A stretch of 64,000 nucleotides of DNA from NCBI GenBank assembly GCA_900104495.1, contig FMXS01000015.1:39991-103990 (forward strand). Reading direction: 5' to 3'. The stretch is from Ruminococcaceae bacterium FB2012. Its GTDB lineage: Bacteria > Bacillota > Clostridia > Oscillospirales > Ruminococcaceae. Below are positions 41,306 through 49,952 of the stretch, in pieces (the stretch's first letter is position 1; each line of letters begins with the position of its first letter). Made by a program: the position numbers and the translations under genes. The notes under the pieces are model-generated. The model did not search any database, was not told where the DNA came from, and saw only the letters and a program-made list of their open reading frames with translations.

Positions 41306-42220
41306 TCAGTCATCGCCGTGAGTCTTCTTGTATCTGTTTTTCAGATAGTGCAGATAAACCAAGTGGATGATCTGCGTCGAAATTATCAGCACAAGTCCGA
41401 TTATCGCAATTATCATCTGGAGTCTGATGATGTGATCCAGCGCAATGCCGAACATACCGGTCACCGTGTTGTAGATGTATTCGTTGCGGATCGCAAATGT
41501 GCCGAAAAAGTCGCTGAACTTCAGATACATCGCCGGGACGAGCCAGAACCCGCCGGAAACCGCCATGATAAGCCCCGCCCAATAGGGAAAGTCTCTGGGG
41601 TGGTGACGGTCTATGATGACCATAAATACCAGCAGGATAACTGCCAGCCCTATGAATACCAGACTTCCGATGCCGATAAGCCTGGAGTTGTTGTGCAGAA
41701 CTTCGGCTCCCGAGGTCTTAGAAAGGGTGTAGAGCATCATCACGTCGAAACGGCTTTCGATCTGAGTCTTTGCAGTGTTGACCGTGTTTTCGATCAGCTT
41801 GCGGTACTCTTTGTCTATGGTGATGTTGTTTTCCTCGGCGTGCTTTTCGATGTATTCCGTGATGCTCTTCTCCACCTTGGAGTAGTCGTAGTTTACAGAG
41901 GGCTTAGGAGCGTTTTTGTCTTTGAGGTAGTTTATCGACTCCTGGAGCAGTTTGAAGGAGGTGGTGTACAGCTCCTCTTTGTCCAGAGGATCGGTGTAAA
42001 CATTTGCGGGTATGCCCGTGGCGTGGGAAAGTGATTCAAAGTAGGTGCATAGCTCGTCGTACATGGACTGGGTGACGTTCTTCTCGTTCATTGCCTGCAT
42101 ATAGATGTCTGAGTCAAGCAGCGTGCTGTCCACAAAAATGCAGGCTTCAGCCAGTATCACAAAGATGACCGCGAAGAGGGAAAGGATAAGCATCGGCACG
42201 AAATGGTAGAGCTTTTTCAC
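41306..42220 (-). CDS. Membrane protein of the sortase operon, unknown function
   Basis: 304 residues. Membrane helices at about 5-28, 180-202, 210-230 and 257-283, with an extracellular part of about 150 residues after the first helix. No catalytic motif is recognised. The GTG at 42,220 is preferred: GGAGGT lies 10 bases upstream and the codon overlaps the sortase stop (GTGA), so it is coupled to the sortase. A frame extended to GTG 42,247 lacks a site. It may help position or regulate the sortase or its substrate. Confidence 0.7.
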   Translation of the reverse strand: MKKLYHFVPMLILSLFAVIFVILAEACIFVDSTLLDSDIYMQAMNEKNVTQSMYDELCTYFESLSHATGIPANVYTDPLDKEELYTTSFKLLQESINYLKDKNAPKPSVNYDYSKVEKSITEYIEKHAEENNITIDKEYRKLIENTVNTAKTQIESRFDVMMLYTLSKTSGAEVLHNNSRLIGIGSLVFIGLAVILLVFMVIIDRHHPRDFPYWAGLIMAVSGGFWLVPAMYLKFSDFFGTFAIRNEYIYNTVTGMFGIALDHIIRLQMIIAIIGLVLIISTQIIHLVYLHYLKNRYKKTHGDD

Positions 42221-42972
42221 TTCTTCGGCACCTCCACATCCTTCCACTCACGTGAAACAACATCGCAGATAATGCCGAGACGCTCGTCGCTCATACCAAG
42301 CATTCCGTTGTTCCAGCAGGTGAACATCGTAAGCCTGTCGGTGCCGTCCATAGGCATTACATAGGTAAGATCGTCCTTGTGGTAGATGACTCTTTGCTTG
42401 ACTATATATGTCATCTTGACGTAGTCAGTCTCCAGCGTTACAATGTCGCCTTCCTTTACCTGCGGCAGCAGATAGAAGTAGGTGTGGTTGTGTGCGGCCA
42501 GTACCACGTTGCCGACTTTGCCGATATAGTTTGACCCGTTGAACCAGCCGACGCCCTTTTCCAGCAGATCGTCCGCGCAGCCGCAGTAGACGGGAAGATC
42601 CTTCATGCCGGCATTTTCAATGTTGAGCGTCGCGTAAAGGTCGCCGTAATAGGGGTAGATAATCGTGTGGGACTCCTTGGTGTTGTCCTTTTCGATCTCG
42701 ACCTCTTTGACATTCAGTTCAAGGTCGTCGGGACGGTAGATGTTGACCTGGGAATCACTGTTTGTCTGGCTCACATTAGATGAGAACACGAGCTTGATAT
42801 ATGGCTTTACGTCATTGTAAGGCTTCAGCAGAACAAGCAGGAACACACCTAAAACAAATAATAACATCAAAAAAGGTGTGAGAACAAATGTAACTGTTCT
42901 CAGCACCTTATTCGACGAAGAATGTTTACGGTGATGAGCATGTTCTGCGTGTGCAGAATTTCTCTCACTCAT
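42217..42972 (-). CDS. Sortase
   Basis: 251 residues, membrane-bound transpeptidase. A basic N-terminus is followed by a membrane helix (about 28-50) and the sortase beta-barrel. The catalytic triad is visible: histidine in LAAHNH, cysteine in TMFTCWNN and arginine in DERLGIICD. A lone NLPNTG substrate gene lies 19 bases upstream, so this is likely a dedicated housekeeping or pathway sortase. The cysteine context differs from the TLxTC of typical class A. I did not assign a class with confidence. Confidence 0.88.
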   Translation of the reverse strand: MSERNSAHAEHAHHRKHSSSNKVLRTVTFVLTPFLMLLFVLGVFLLVLLKPYNDVKPYIKLVFSSNVSQTNSDSQVNIYRPDDLELNVKEVEIEKDNTKESHTIIYPYYGDLYATLNIENAGMKDLPVYCGCADDLLEKGVGWFNGSNYIGKVGNVVLAAHNHTYFYLLPQVKEGDIVTLETDYVKMTYIVKQRVIYHKDDLTYVMPMDGTDRLTMFTCWNNGMLGMSDERLGIICDVVSREWKDVEVPKK

Positions 42973-42990
42973 TAGAATACTCCGATTTAA

Positions 42991-43611
42991 TCAGTTTTCC
43001 TTGTTCTTCTTAGCAACAACTACGATGCCTGTGCCAGCCAGAACGATAGCCATAGCAGCCATTACAACTGCAACGCTGTTAACGCTGTTAACGTCACCGG
43101 TGTTGGGGAGATTGTCAATCTTGGTGGTACCGCCGTTGCTGTCGTTGTCCTTACCGCTGCCGCTGCCGCTATCAGACTTCTTCATAGTAGCGTAAACATC
43201 ATAACCGAAGTTTGTGTCGCTTCTCTCGTAGGTAACCTCAACGTTTACCTTCTCACCCATAGCAACCATCTTGTCAAGGATAGCCTTCTTCTCATCATCG
43301 GGCAGATCGTGGAGAATTGTGTTTCTCTCTTCCTCTGTCAGAGTAGCAAGATCCTTGTCGGTGTGAGCCTTAACGATAGCGCCGGCTTCTTCGATAGCCT
43401 TAACCATCTCAGCGCGCTGAGCATCGTCGAACTTATCAGCGTTAGCGAAGATAAAGTTCTCCAGCTGCTTAACGTTGTGAGCCTGAACGCCGTTATCCTT
43501 GGCGGCCATGATCACATCGTCAACAGTGGTCTCAGCAGATACAGAGAAAGCCATTGTAGCAGCTACCATAGCAGATACAACTGCTGCAGAAATTCTTTTT
43601 GCGAGTTTCAT
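42991..43611 (-). CDS. Small LPxTG-type surface protein
   Basis: 206 residues. Signal peptide with cleavage near SVSA-ET (about residue 26), an extracellular helical domain rich in acidic residues and lysine (27-130), a Ser/Gly/Asp-rich linker, then the sorting signal NLPNTG, a hydrophobic helix and the basic tail KKNKEN. The sortase downstream should attach it to peptidoglycan. Start has GGAGG upstream. A strong promoter lies at 43,664-43,692. Binding target is unknown. Confidence 0.88.
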   Translation of the reverse strand: MKLAKRISAAVVSAMVAATMAFSVSAETTVDDVIMAAKDNGVQAHNVKQLENFIFANADKFDDAQRAEMVKAIEEAGAIVKAHTDKDLATLTEEERNTILHDLPDDEKKAILDKMVAMGEKVNVEVTYERSDTNFGYDVYATMKKSDSGSGSGKDNDSNGGTTKIDNLPNTGDVNSVNSVAVVMAAMAIVLAGTGIVVVAKKNKEN

Positions 43612-43663
43612 GATTTTTTCCTCCTGATTTTACAATGTAGCAGATTTAAAATCTTACGGATAA

Positions 43664-43692
43664 ATTATAGCACAGCGGTCAGACAAATGCAA
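43664..43692 (-). promoter_or_regulatory. Promoter of the LPxTG-sortase operon
   Basis: On the minus strand TTGCAT (43,687-43,692), 17 bases, TATAAT (43,664-43,669), with TGC before the -10. Same box pair as the phosphorelay operon promoter. Confidence 0.78.
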
Positions 43693-44099
43693 GCATTTTG
43701 TTGACACTTCACAATATTTCAGCATTTTGCACAAATAGCTGCAATTATTGTGTTGAATCTGCATATATTTGACCAGTGAGATATAATTGTATTGTCGGTA
43801 TACTATATATAATATATACAGCAAACCGGCAGTTTCGGGGAGTGCTCTGATCATACACCGCCCTTATCCTTATCTGCGTTTTTTATTTTAGCACATTATC
43901 ATCCAAAAATCAAGTGGTTTTGGCAGATTTGTAACAATTACCAAATAACTATTTTTAGAAGCCCTCAATATGTGTATTATTATACGCTTTTCTTTTGTTT
44001 TGGCGTTGGCAGGGAACTGTCATTTGTAAAAAAACTATGAACTTCAAAAAGAATACGTTTACAATGGATTCTTAATCGTTTTCTGAAAAAAAGGGGGGC

Positions 44100-44128
44100 T
44101 TGCAAATTTTTTAAAAATATGCTTTAAT
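44100..44128 (+). promoter_or_regulatory. Promoter of the GH130 gene
   Basis: TTGCAA (44,100-44,105), 17 bases, TTTAAT (44,123-44,128), with TGC before the -10. Confidence 0.6.
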
Positions 44129-44215
44129 AGATAAAGAGGCCGGAATGCGGGCTGTATCCTGCGTGCGGCCGGCAAAGTAATAAGGAAATATTATAATTTG
44201 AAAGGCGGAATCATT

Positions 44216-45214
44216 ATGAGCGTAAAGATCATCAACGGTCAGTCTATCCCCAACATCCCCTGGCAGGACAAGCCTGCGGGCTGCAATGACGTCATCTGGA
44301 GATACGATGCCAACCCCATCATCCCCAGGAACCTGCTGCCCACATCCAATTCTATCTTCAACAGCGCTGTTGTTACCTTCAACGGCAAGTTCGCGGGCGT
44401 TTTCCGTGTTGACGACAAGGTCAGAAACATGGAGCTCCATGCCGGCTTCTCGGATGACGGCATCCACTGGAACATCAACCCCGACCGCATCGTTTTCGAG
44501 CAGGCGGAGAAGTCCACCGAAGAGGTAAATCAGTGGGGCTACGGCTACGATCCCCGTGTCTGCTGGATCGAAGACAGATATTGGGTGACCTGGTGCAACG
44601 CCTACGGCTGGAAGCCTACTATCGGCGTCGGCTACACCTTTGACTTCAAGACCTTCTATCAGTGCGAGAATGCCTTCCTGCCCTTCAACAGAAACGGCGT
44701 CCTCTTCCCGAGAAAGATCGACGGCAAGTACGTTATGTTCTCCCGTCCCTCCGACAGCGGACACACTCCTTTCGGCGATATGTATCTCTCCCAGTCCCCC
44801 GATATGAAGTACTGGGGCGAGCACAGACACGTTATGGGACCCCTCAAGGCCTGGGAGTCCAAGAAGATAGGCGCAGGCCCCATTCCGATAGAGACCTCCG
44901 AAGGCTGGCTCTGCTTCTATCACGGTGTTCTTGAGAGCTGCAACGGCTTCGTTTACAGCTTCTCGGCCTGCATCCTCGATATCGACCAGCCCTGGAAGGT
45001 CAAGTACCGCTGTGCCGAGTACCTTCTTAGCCCCCAGCAGATCTACGAGTGCGTTGGCGACGTTCAGAACGTTACCTTCCCCTGCGCTACTCTTGTTGAT
45101 GCCGACACCGGCCGCATAGCGATCTACTACGGCTGCGCCGACACCTGCGTATCCATGGCCTTCACGACCGTTGACTCCGTCGTTGAGTATGTAAAGGCTC
45201 ATTCCTCGGTCTGA
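44216..45214 (+). CDS. GH130 beta-1,4-mannooligosaccharide phosphorylase
   Basis: 332 residues, cytoplasmic. GH130 enzymes split beta-1,4-mannosides with phosphate to give mannose-1-phosphate, saving ATP. A five-bladed propeller is expected; YGYDPRVCWIEDRYWVTW holds the proton-donor aspartate, and IGAGPIPIETSEGWLCFYHGV and the CATLVD stretch are family features. The length resembles the Ruminococcus albus RaMP2 type (mannooligosaccharides) more than RaMP1 (mannosyl-glucose), although this split is inference. ATG at 44,216 has AAAGGCGGA upstream. It stands alone, with no epimerase or transporter beside it. Confidence 0.85.
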   Translation: MSVKIINGQSIPNIPWQDKPAGCNDVIWRYDANPIIPRNLLPTSNSIFNSAVVTFNGKFAGVFRVDDKVRNMELHAGFSDDGIHWNINPDRIVFEQAEKSTEEVNQWGYGYDPRVCWIEDRYWVTWCNAYGWKPTIGVGYTFDFKTFYQCENAFLPFNRNGVLFPRKIDGKYVMFSRPSDSGHTPFGDMYLSQSPDMKYWGEHRHVMGPLKAWESKKIGAGPIPIETSEGWLCFYHGVLESCNGFVYSFSACILDIDQPWKVKYRCAEYLLSPQQIYECVGDVQNVTFPCATLVDADTGRIAIYYGCADTCVSMAFTTVDSVVEYVKAHSSV

Positions 45215-45235
45215 TGTACCGGGCATAATGCTTTC

Positions 45236-45265
45236 AAGGCGTCCGTTGATGCGGACGCCTTTTTG
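45236..45265 (+). terminator. Terminator of the GH130 gene
   Basis: GGCGTCCG/CGGACGCC stem (45,238-45,245 and 45,252-45,259) followed by TTTTT. Confidence 0.92.
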
Positions 45266-45279
45266 CTGTTCACACAATG

Positions 45280-45308
45280 TTAACGCAACATTAACCGTTC
45301 GTTATGAT
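45280..45308 (+). promoter_or_regulatory. Weak promoter of the second ECF operon
   Basis: TTAACG (45,280-45,285), 17 bases, TATGAT (45,303-45,308). A near repeat of TTAAC occurs at 45,291-45,295. Confidence 0.4.
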
Positions 45309-45407
45309 ATTTTCCGTTCCTGCGGCGGTATTAGTTAGTGAGAAGTGAAAACTTCGGAACGGATCCGCTTCTCACGAAAGTACTTTCAATTTCCGGTGGT
45401 GATGAAT

Positions 45408-45950
45408 ATGACCGACGAACAGATGCTCACATTGCTCCGTTTTGACGCTGACAAAGGCCTGGAGCAGATAATGTCGGCATATTCGGGACTGGCCTATTCC
45501 ATAGCTGCGAGCATCCTGCCCGACAGCGAGGACAGGCACGAAGCTGTCAACGATGCATTCTATAAGGTCTGGCGGGCGAGAGACGACATCGACCTCTCCC
45601 GGGCCGGTCTGAAAAGCTACGTTGCAATGGTGACGCGGAGCTGCTGTCTCAACAAGCTCAAAAGCATGAAGCAGTACGAGCCTCTGCCCGACAGCGAAAC
45701 AGACTTGGGCATAGACGTGGACTTCGACAGCGGCGAGTCCGCAAGAGTCAACGAGAGGATAATCAAGGAATGCGTCGGAAGTATGCCGTCCCCGGACAGA
45801 GAAGTATTCATCAGCCGCTATTACTACGAAAAGCCCGTCGCGGACATAGCGCGGGAACTGGGTCTGAAGGAAAGGCGCGTGAATTACATCCTTCAGAAGG
45901 GCAAGCGCCGTCTGAGAAAGGCTTTACTAAAAGGAGGGATACTGTTATGA
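45408..45950 (+). CDS. ECF-type RNA polymerase sigma factor (second)
   Basis: 180 residues. Region 2 includes SEDRHEAVNDAFYKVWRARDDI and region 4 includes KPVADIARELGLKERRVNYILQKGKRRLRKAL. Start ATG at 45,408 is chosen because GGTGG lies 8 bases upstream; ATG 45,402 and GTG 45,345 are alternatives. The stop overlaps the next start as ATGA. Like the module at 14,866, it is paired with a membrane protein, likely its anti-sigma factor. Confidence 0.87.
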   Translation: MTDEQMLTLLRFDADKGLEQIMSAYSGLAYSIAASILPDSEDRHEAVNDAFYKVWRARDDIDLSRAGLKSYVAMVTRSCCLNKLKSMKQYEPLPDSETDLGIDVDFDSGESARVNERIIKECVGSMPSPDREVFISRYYYEKPVADIARELGLKERRVNYILQKGKRRLRKALLKGGILL

Positions 45951-47398
45951 GAAAAATAAACGATATGATGAAGCTTATTCCTCCCGACGAACTGAATGGA
46001 GGTATCACTATGAACAGTACAAAGAGAACGGAAGACAACGAGTCCAATATTTCGTACAGCAAGAGCAGCGAGGTCAAGCTGAAAAGAGGCACCTCGGGCC
46101 TTATCGCAGCGGCGCTGGTGCTGGCCGTGGGCGGAGGAGCATTGGCCCTTGCCTTGACCCGCGGGAACAGCGTCAAGTCTGCAACCTCGGGCGCGGAGAG
46201 CATTACGGCAGCCGCTCAGAATGAGGTCAGCGCGGACAAGACCGCCGAGAAGATATTCCGTCTGATAGATGCCAACTGCGCCGCACATATCGCTGACGGT
46301 TATCTTTCCGAGATAGCACGGGGCAGTTTTACCGTCGATCTTGCGGCTCTCGATCCGGCGGCGGAGAATATGTTTGCCCGAAGCCTCGGAGACAAATTCA
46401 CCGATGAAGCCAAAGAGTATTTCCGCAAGATCACAGCCGGCGATACGAACATCCCCGAGACCGGAGAAGTATTCTATGTGATGAACAATAATTTCAAGCT
46501 GGAATTCGTCCAGTACCGCAGCGGCAAGGACGGAACAGTAGGGCAGTACAGCGCGGAAAGCTGCGAGCGAATGGCTTTCGGCACTGCTCCCGACTTTGAA
46601 AAGAAGCCCGAGGTCCCGGATGAAGTGATCAATACGAACGTCAAGCACGCCAAGGCCTTCTACGATCTGATAAACCGTATGCAGATGGATTGCACTACCG
46701 GCGAATATCCCAACAATCTGAATATGTTCATGCTTCCTCCCGGAAACGGTGTCATCCTCGATTTCGACGACCGCGGGGAATACGCCGATGTTATATACAG
46801 GATCGAGCAGTACAACACGGAAAACATCGAACTCACCGGCAAGGTCTACTTTGAGGTTTGCTACGGCAACGATCTTTCGTTCCTCGAATGGAGACCCAAG
46901 GACGGCGGGAACATCGAGGTTTGGCCTTACATTGACTGCTCCGCCGTCAAGGAGCTTAAGGAACTGGGACAGCTCCCGGAAAACAGCGGTTATGATCAGT
47001 ACTCGAACTACCGGGAGCAGGGTGTTGAAAAGATCCTCGGCTGCGGAAAGTATGATCTCAAAAAAGGCGGCTTGTGTCAAGGCGTCACCACCGAACACGA
47101 CCGGCTTCCGCAGGTCAAGGAATGGTACGAGGATTTCCTCTCCAAGAACTATCAGCCCGTGGCATTTGACTCCGAAAAGCTGATCTCCGCGGAAGATCTG
47201 GGCAAGGTGGTAGAATTCGACTGGCTCGACGTCGAAAGAAAGCAGCAGGTCTTCATCCGCACTTCTGACATGGAAGGCGCCAACATCTATGTGAACGGCA
47301 GATACTACAACGTCGAGGACACCTCGGTGCTGGAGCTTCTTGAAGGCGATATGCCGCCGTCCGTTATCGATCTGCATCCCACAGAGGCCGGCAAGTGA
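45947..47398 (+). CDS. Membrane protein coupled to ECF sigma, putative anti-sigma factor
   Basis: 483 residues. A cytoplasmic N-terminus of about 48 residues contains MMKLIPPDEL, followed by a membrane helix (51-70) and a 410-residue extracytoplasmic part with no recognised enzyme motif. Start ATG at 45,947 has GGAGGG upstream, inside the end of the sigma gene. Gene pairing suggests control of the adjacent sigma factor. The large outer domain may be the sensor. Confidence 0.62.
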   Translation: MRKINDMMKLIPPDELNGGITMNSTKRTEDNESNISYSKSSEVKLKRGTSGLIAAALVLAVGGGALALALTRGNSVKSATSGAESITAAAQNEVSADKTAEKIFRLIDANCAAHIADGYLSEIARGSFTVDLAALDPAAENMFARSLGDKFTDEAKEYFRKITAGDTNIPETGEVFYVMNNNFKLEFVQYRSGKDGTVGQYSAESCERMAFGTAPDFEKKPEVPDEVINTNVKHAKAFYDLINRMQMDCTTGEYPNNLNMFMLPPGNGVILDFDDRGEYADVIYRIEQYNTENIELTGKVYFEVCYGNDLSFLEWRPKDGGNIEVWPYIDCSAVKELKELGQLPENSGYDQYSNYREQGVEKILGCGKYDLKKGGLCQGVTTEHDRLPQVKEWYEDFLSKNYQPVAFDSEKLISAEDLGKVVEFDWLDVERKQQVFIRTSDMEGANIYVNGRYYNVEDTSVLELLEGDMPPSVIDLHPTEAGK

Positions 47399-47450
47399 TA
47401 AGCTCCCCGCCGAAAAAGCAAATGAAAAAACTGTGTAAAGATAAACAGAA

Positions 47451-47483
47451 GGCGTTCCCTCCGCGGAGGGAACGTCCTTTTTG
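47451..47483. terminator. Bidirectional terminator
   Basis: CGTTCCCTCC/GGAGGGAACG stem around 47,453-47,474 followed by TCCTTTTT. Convergent genes end on both sides. Confidence 0.9.
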
Positions 47484-47485
47484 TG

Positions 47486-48166
47486 TTAAAACTTATCCCG
47501 CAGTTTTTCAAGGGCCGCTTTTTCGATCCGGGACACATAGGAACGGGAGATCCCCAGCCGTGAGGCTACCTCCCGCTGCGTCAGCGGACGTTTTCCGTAA
47601 AGCCCGTAGCGCAGCACCGTGATCTCCCGCTCACGGTCGGTAAGGACGCTCTTCACCAGCCGATAGAGACGGCTCTGATCCACGTTCAGTTCCACTTCCT
47701 CGTCGATGCATCCCCCGTCGGAGATAAGGTCGGTGAGAGTCAGTGCGTTGCCGTTCTTATCGGTCTCCACCGGCTCGTCGAAATGCAGCTCCGACGCCGT
47801 CTTTTTCAGCGCACGGAAGTGCATGAGTATCTCGTTTTCGATACACCTCGAAGCATAAGTCGCAAAGCGGGAGCCCTTGCTGCTGTCGAAGGTGCCGACG
47901 GCTTTGATGAGCCCCACGGTGCCTATGGAGATCAGATCGTCCCGGTCGCGGTCAACGGCGTAATACTTCTTGACGATGTGAGCCACCAGCCGCAGATTGT
48001 GTTCTATCAGTTCGTCCTTGGCGGACCTGTCGCCTGCCGCCAGACGCTCAAAGCAGGCGCGTTCCTCCTTGGCCGACAGCGGCCTCGGAAACACGGCGGC
48101 ATTCTCAAAATGCAGCGCGAAAAACAAAAAGTGCTGCGACAGCAGCGCAAGCAGAAGTTCAAGCAT
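47486..48166 (-). CDS. sigK: SigK-type sporulation sigma factor
   Basis: 226 residues. The hydrophobic N-terminus (LELLLALLSQHFLFFALHFEN) is like the pro-sequence of sigma-K that is removed by SpoIVFB. Then come LIEHNLRLVAHIVKKYY, DDLISIGTVGLIKA and FATYASRCIENEILMHFRALKK (region 2), and QREVASRLGISRSYVSRIEKAAL (region 4). The whole gene is in one frame, with no interrupting skin-type element. In spore formers SigK drives late mother-cell genes. Its presence suggests that the organism keeps at least part of the sporulation set. Confidence 0.88.
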   Translation of the reverse strand: MLELLLALLSQHFLFFALHFENAAVFPRPLSAKEERACFERLAAGDRSAKDELIEHNLRLVAHIVKKYYAVDRDRDDLISIGTVGLIKAVGTFDSSKGSRFATYASRCIENEILMHFRALKKTASELHFDEPVETDKNGNALTLTDLISDGGCIDEEVELNVDQSRLYRLVKSVLTDREREITVLRYGLYGKRPLTQREVASRLGISRSYVSRIEKAALEKLRDKF

Positions 48167-48216
48167 AACGGGCCTCCTTATCCGTGATAGTAAAATCTAT
48201 GCGGCGGGAGGCTTGT

Positions 48217-48360
48217 TTGATTCATAAAGGTCAAAGCATCACCGAGCGCCTTGCGATGAATAACGAGGCGAAGAAGCTGCTCCGTGCTTTTGCGAAAGCG
48301 GATAAAGCCAAGGCGGACAGCTTAACGAAATATACGGTTGACACTTTGATGATAAGCTGA
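48217..48360 (+). CDS. Possible small protein (47 aa)
   Basis: A short open frame starting at TTG 48,217, with GGAGG 6 bases upstream; an ATG at 48,199 in the same frame lacks a site. The product would be basic and helical (NNEAKKLLRAFAKADKAKAD) with codon use like its neighbours. It ends inside the promoter of the kinase-GNAT gene. No family recognised, and it may be a remnant or chance frame. Confidence 0.3.
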   Translation: MIHKGQSITERLAMNNEAKKLLRAFAKADKAKADSLTKYTVDTLMIS

Positions 48361-48366
48361 TAAAAT
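48338..48366 (+). promoter_or_regulatory. Promoter of the kinase-GNAT fusion gene
   Basis: TTGACA (48,338-48,343), 17 bases, TAAAAT (48,361-48,366). Confidence 0.82.
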
Positions 48367-48412
48367 ATATATAAGCATCGTTTGTGAGAGGTATCCGGTA
48401 AAGGAGAAATGT

Positions 48413-49936
48413 ATGAAAACAAACCTTATAATAGTTGAAGGCCTCCCGGGAAGCGGCAAGAGCACCACTGCCGCTATGATCGCCGGGGAGCTCCAAAAGC
48501 AGGGACAAACCGTGCTTTGTTTCGACGAAGGAGAAGAACATCCCGCAGATTATAAAGACTACGATTTCCCCGACTTTGAAACGGAGCGGGAGAAAATACT
48601 TGAAAAATGGCGTGGATTCGTCCGCAGTTCTGACAGGGATGCAGTGTATGTATTCAACTGCGTTTTCCTGCAAAACCCCATGTGCGAGACCATGATGAGA
48701 TTCGATATGGGATATGAGCGGTCTCACGCTTATATCGCGGAAATAGCGGAGATCATCAGACCGCTCCGGCCGGTTATCGTTTATATTGACCGTCCCGATA
48801 TCAGAGCATCGGTGGACAGAGTCCTTGACGAGCGCGGCAAGGAGTGGCTTGACGCCGTCATCGGTTATCATACCGGGCAGGGTTACGGCAGGCGCAAAGG
48901 GCTCTCCGGCTATGACGGGTATATGGAATGCCTTGCGGAAAGAAAGCGCAGAGAGCTTGATATACTGCGTTCGCTGGATATTGAATACTATACTGTAAGC
49001 GAAGATCTGACCCCGGTCAAACTTGAGGAATTATGCGCAAAGCTTTGGGACGGCGTGAAATTCAGAAATTTCCGGGAACAGGATCACGACTCCTTGTTTG
49101 ATTTTCTGGTCGGACTGAACAGCTCCGACAAACGCAGTATCAATTGGAACCACGCAAGATTTGAATGGATGTACCGGCACCCCGAATTTGACAAAAGCCT
49201 TATTGATTCCATCGGTTTGTGGACCTGCGGAGAGAGGATCGTCGGCGCTGCGATCTACGATATGTATTTCGGAGAAGCGTTCTGCGGAGCGCTGAAGGGG
49301 TACGGTCATCTCTATCCCGAAATGATCGGCTACGCCTACAATAATATGTGCGATGATTCGGGCCTTGCTATCTCAGTCAACGACGGAGACACGGAAAAAA
49401 AGGCTGCTCTGACAGATGCCGGCTTTCAGCCTGTCGAGCAGTACGAAACTGTAATGAAGCATTCACTGAACGGTCTGCCGGATGTCAGCCTTCCCGCAGG
49501 ATTTGAGATCACGGAGCTTGACGCTGCCGCGCAGGCATACGATCTTCAATGGCTTTTGTGGCAGGGCTTCGGCCACGGCAATGACAGAGCAGAGTTTGAA
49601 TCGCAGGCAGAAATATCACCGCTGACAAGAAAGAATTTCGACCCGCGCCTCAGCATTGCGGCCGTAAGTGAAACCGGAGAAAAGGCCGCATACTGCTGTT
49701 TGTGGTACGACGACAGGACAGACTACGCTTATATCGAACCGCTCTGCACCCTGCCGCAGTACAGAGGAAAAGGCCTTGCGAAAGCAATACTTTTTGAAGC
49801 AATGGACCGTGCTTCGGCGCTGGGAGCTGAGACCGCCTATGTGATCTCTGATATGGAGTTTTATAAAAAGCTCGGATTCGAGGAGTTTCAGCATTATACA
49901 TTCTACCGCAAGCCTCCAAAGGGCGGAGAACGCTGA
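48413..49936 (+). CDS. Fusion of P-loop kinase-like domain with tandem GNAT domains
   Basis: 507 residues. Residues 1-210 form a P-loop NTPase with Walker A EGLPGSGKST at 9-18 and an acidic VYIDRPD region near 125, as in small-molecule kinases or deoxynucleoside-kinase-like proteins. Residues about 215-345 look like a degenerate GNAT half, and residues 365-500 a full GNAT with the acetyl-CoA loop LPQYRGKGLAKAIL and the KKLGFEEFQHYTFYRK end. The frame is continuous. The two activities could modify the same small molecule, as in some resistance or detoxification enzymes. Substrate unknown. Confidence 0.8.
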   Translation: MKTNLIIVEGLPGSGKSTTAAMIAGELQKQGQTVLCFDEGEEHPADYKDYDFPDFETEREKILEKWRGFVRSSDRDAVYVFNCVFLQNPMCETMMRFDMGYERSHAYIAEIAEIIRPLRPVIVYIDRPDIRASVDRVLDERGKEWLDAVIGYHTGQGYGRRKGLSGYDGYMECLAERKRRELDILRSLDIEYYTVSEDLTPVKLEELCAKLWDGVKFRNFREQDHDSLFDFLVGLNSSDKRSINWNHARFEWMYRHPEFDKSLIDSIGLWTCGERIVGAAIYDMYFGEAFCGALKGYGHLYPEMIGYAYNNMCDDSGLAISVNDGDTEKKAALTDAGFQPVEQYETVMKHSLNGLPDVSLPAGFEITELDAAAQAYDLQWLLWQGFGHGNDRAEFESQAEISPLTRKNFDPRLSIAAVSETGEKAAYCCLWYDDRTDYAYIEPLCTLPQYRGKGLAKAILFEAMDRASALGAETAYVISDMEFYKKLGFEEFQHYTFYRKPPKGGER

Positions 49937-49952
49937 CGATCCTCTGGCCTCC

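Larger units (their letters stand above)
43612..44215. other. AT-rich divergent intergenic region
   Basis: About 600 bases, clearly richer in A and T than the rest of the window. It holds the minus-strand promoter of the surface protein gene (43,664-43,692), the plus-strand promoter of the GH130 gene (44,100-44,128) and, in its leader at 44,139-44,175, a GGCCG/CGGCC hairpin without a T-run. Its middle (43,700-44,080) shows no gene. Confidence 0.6.
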
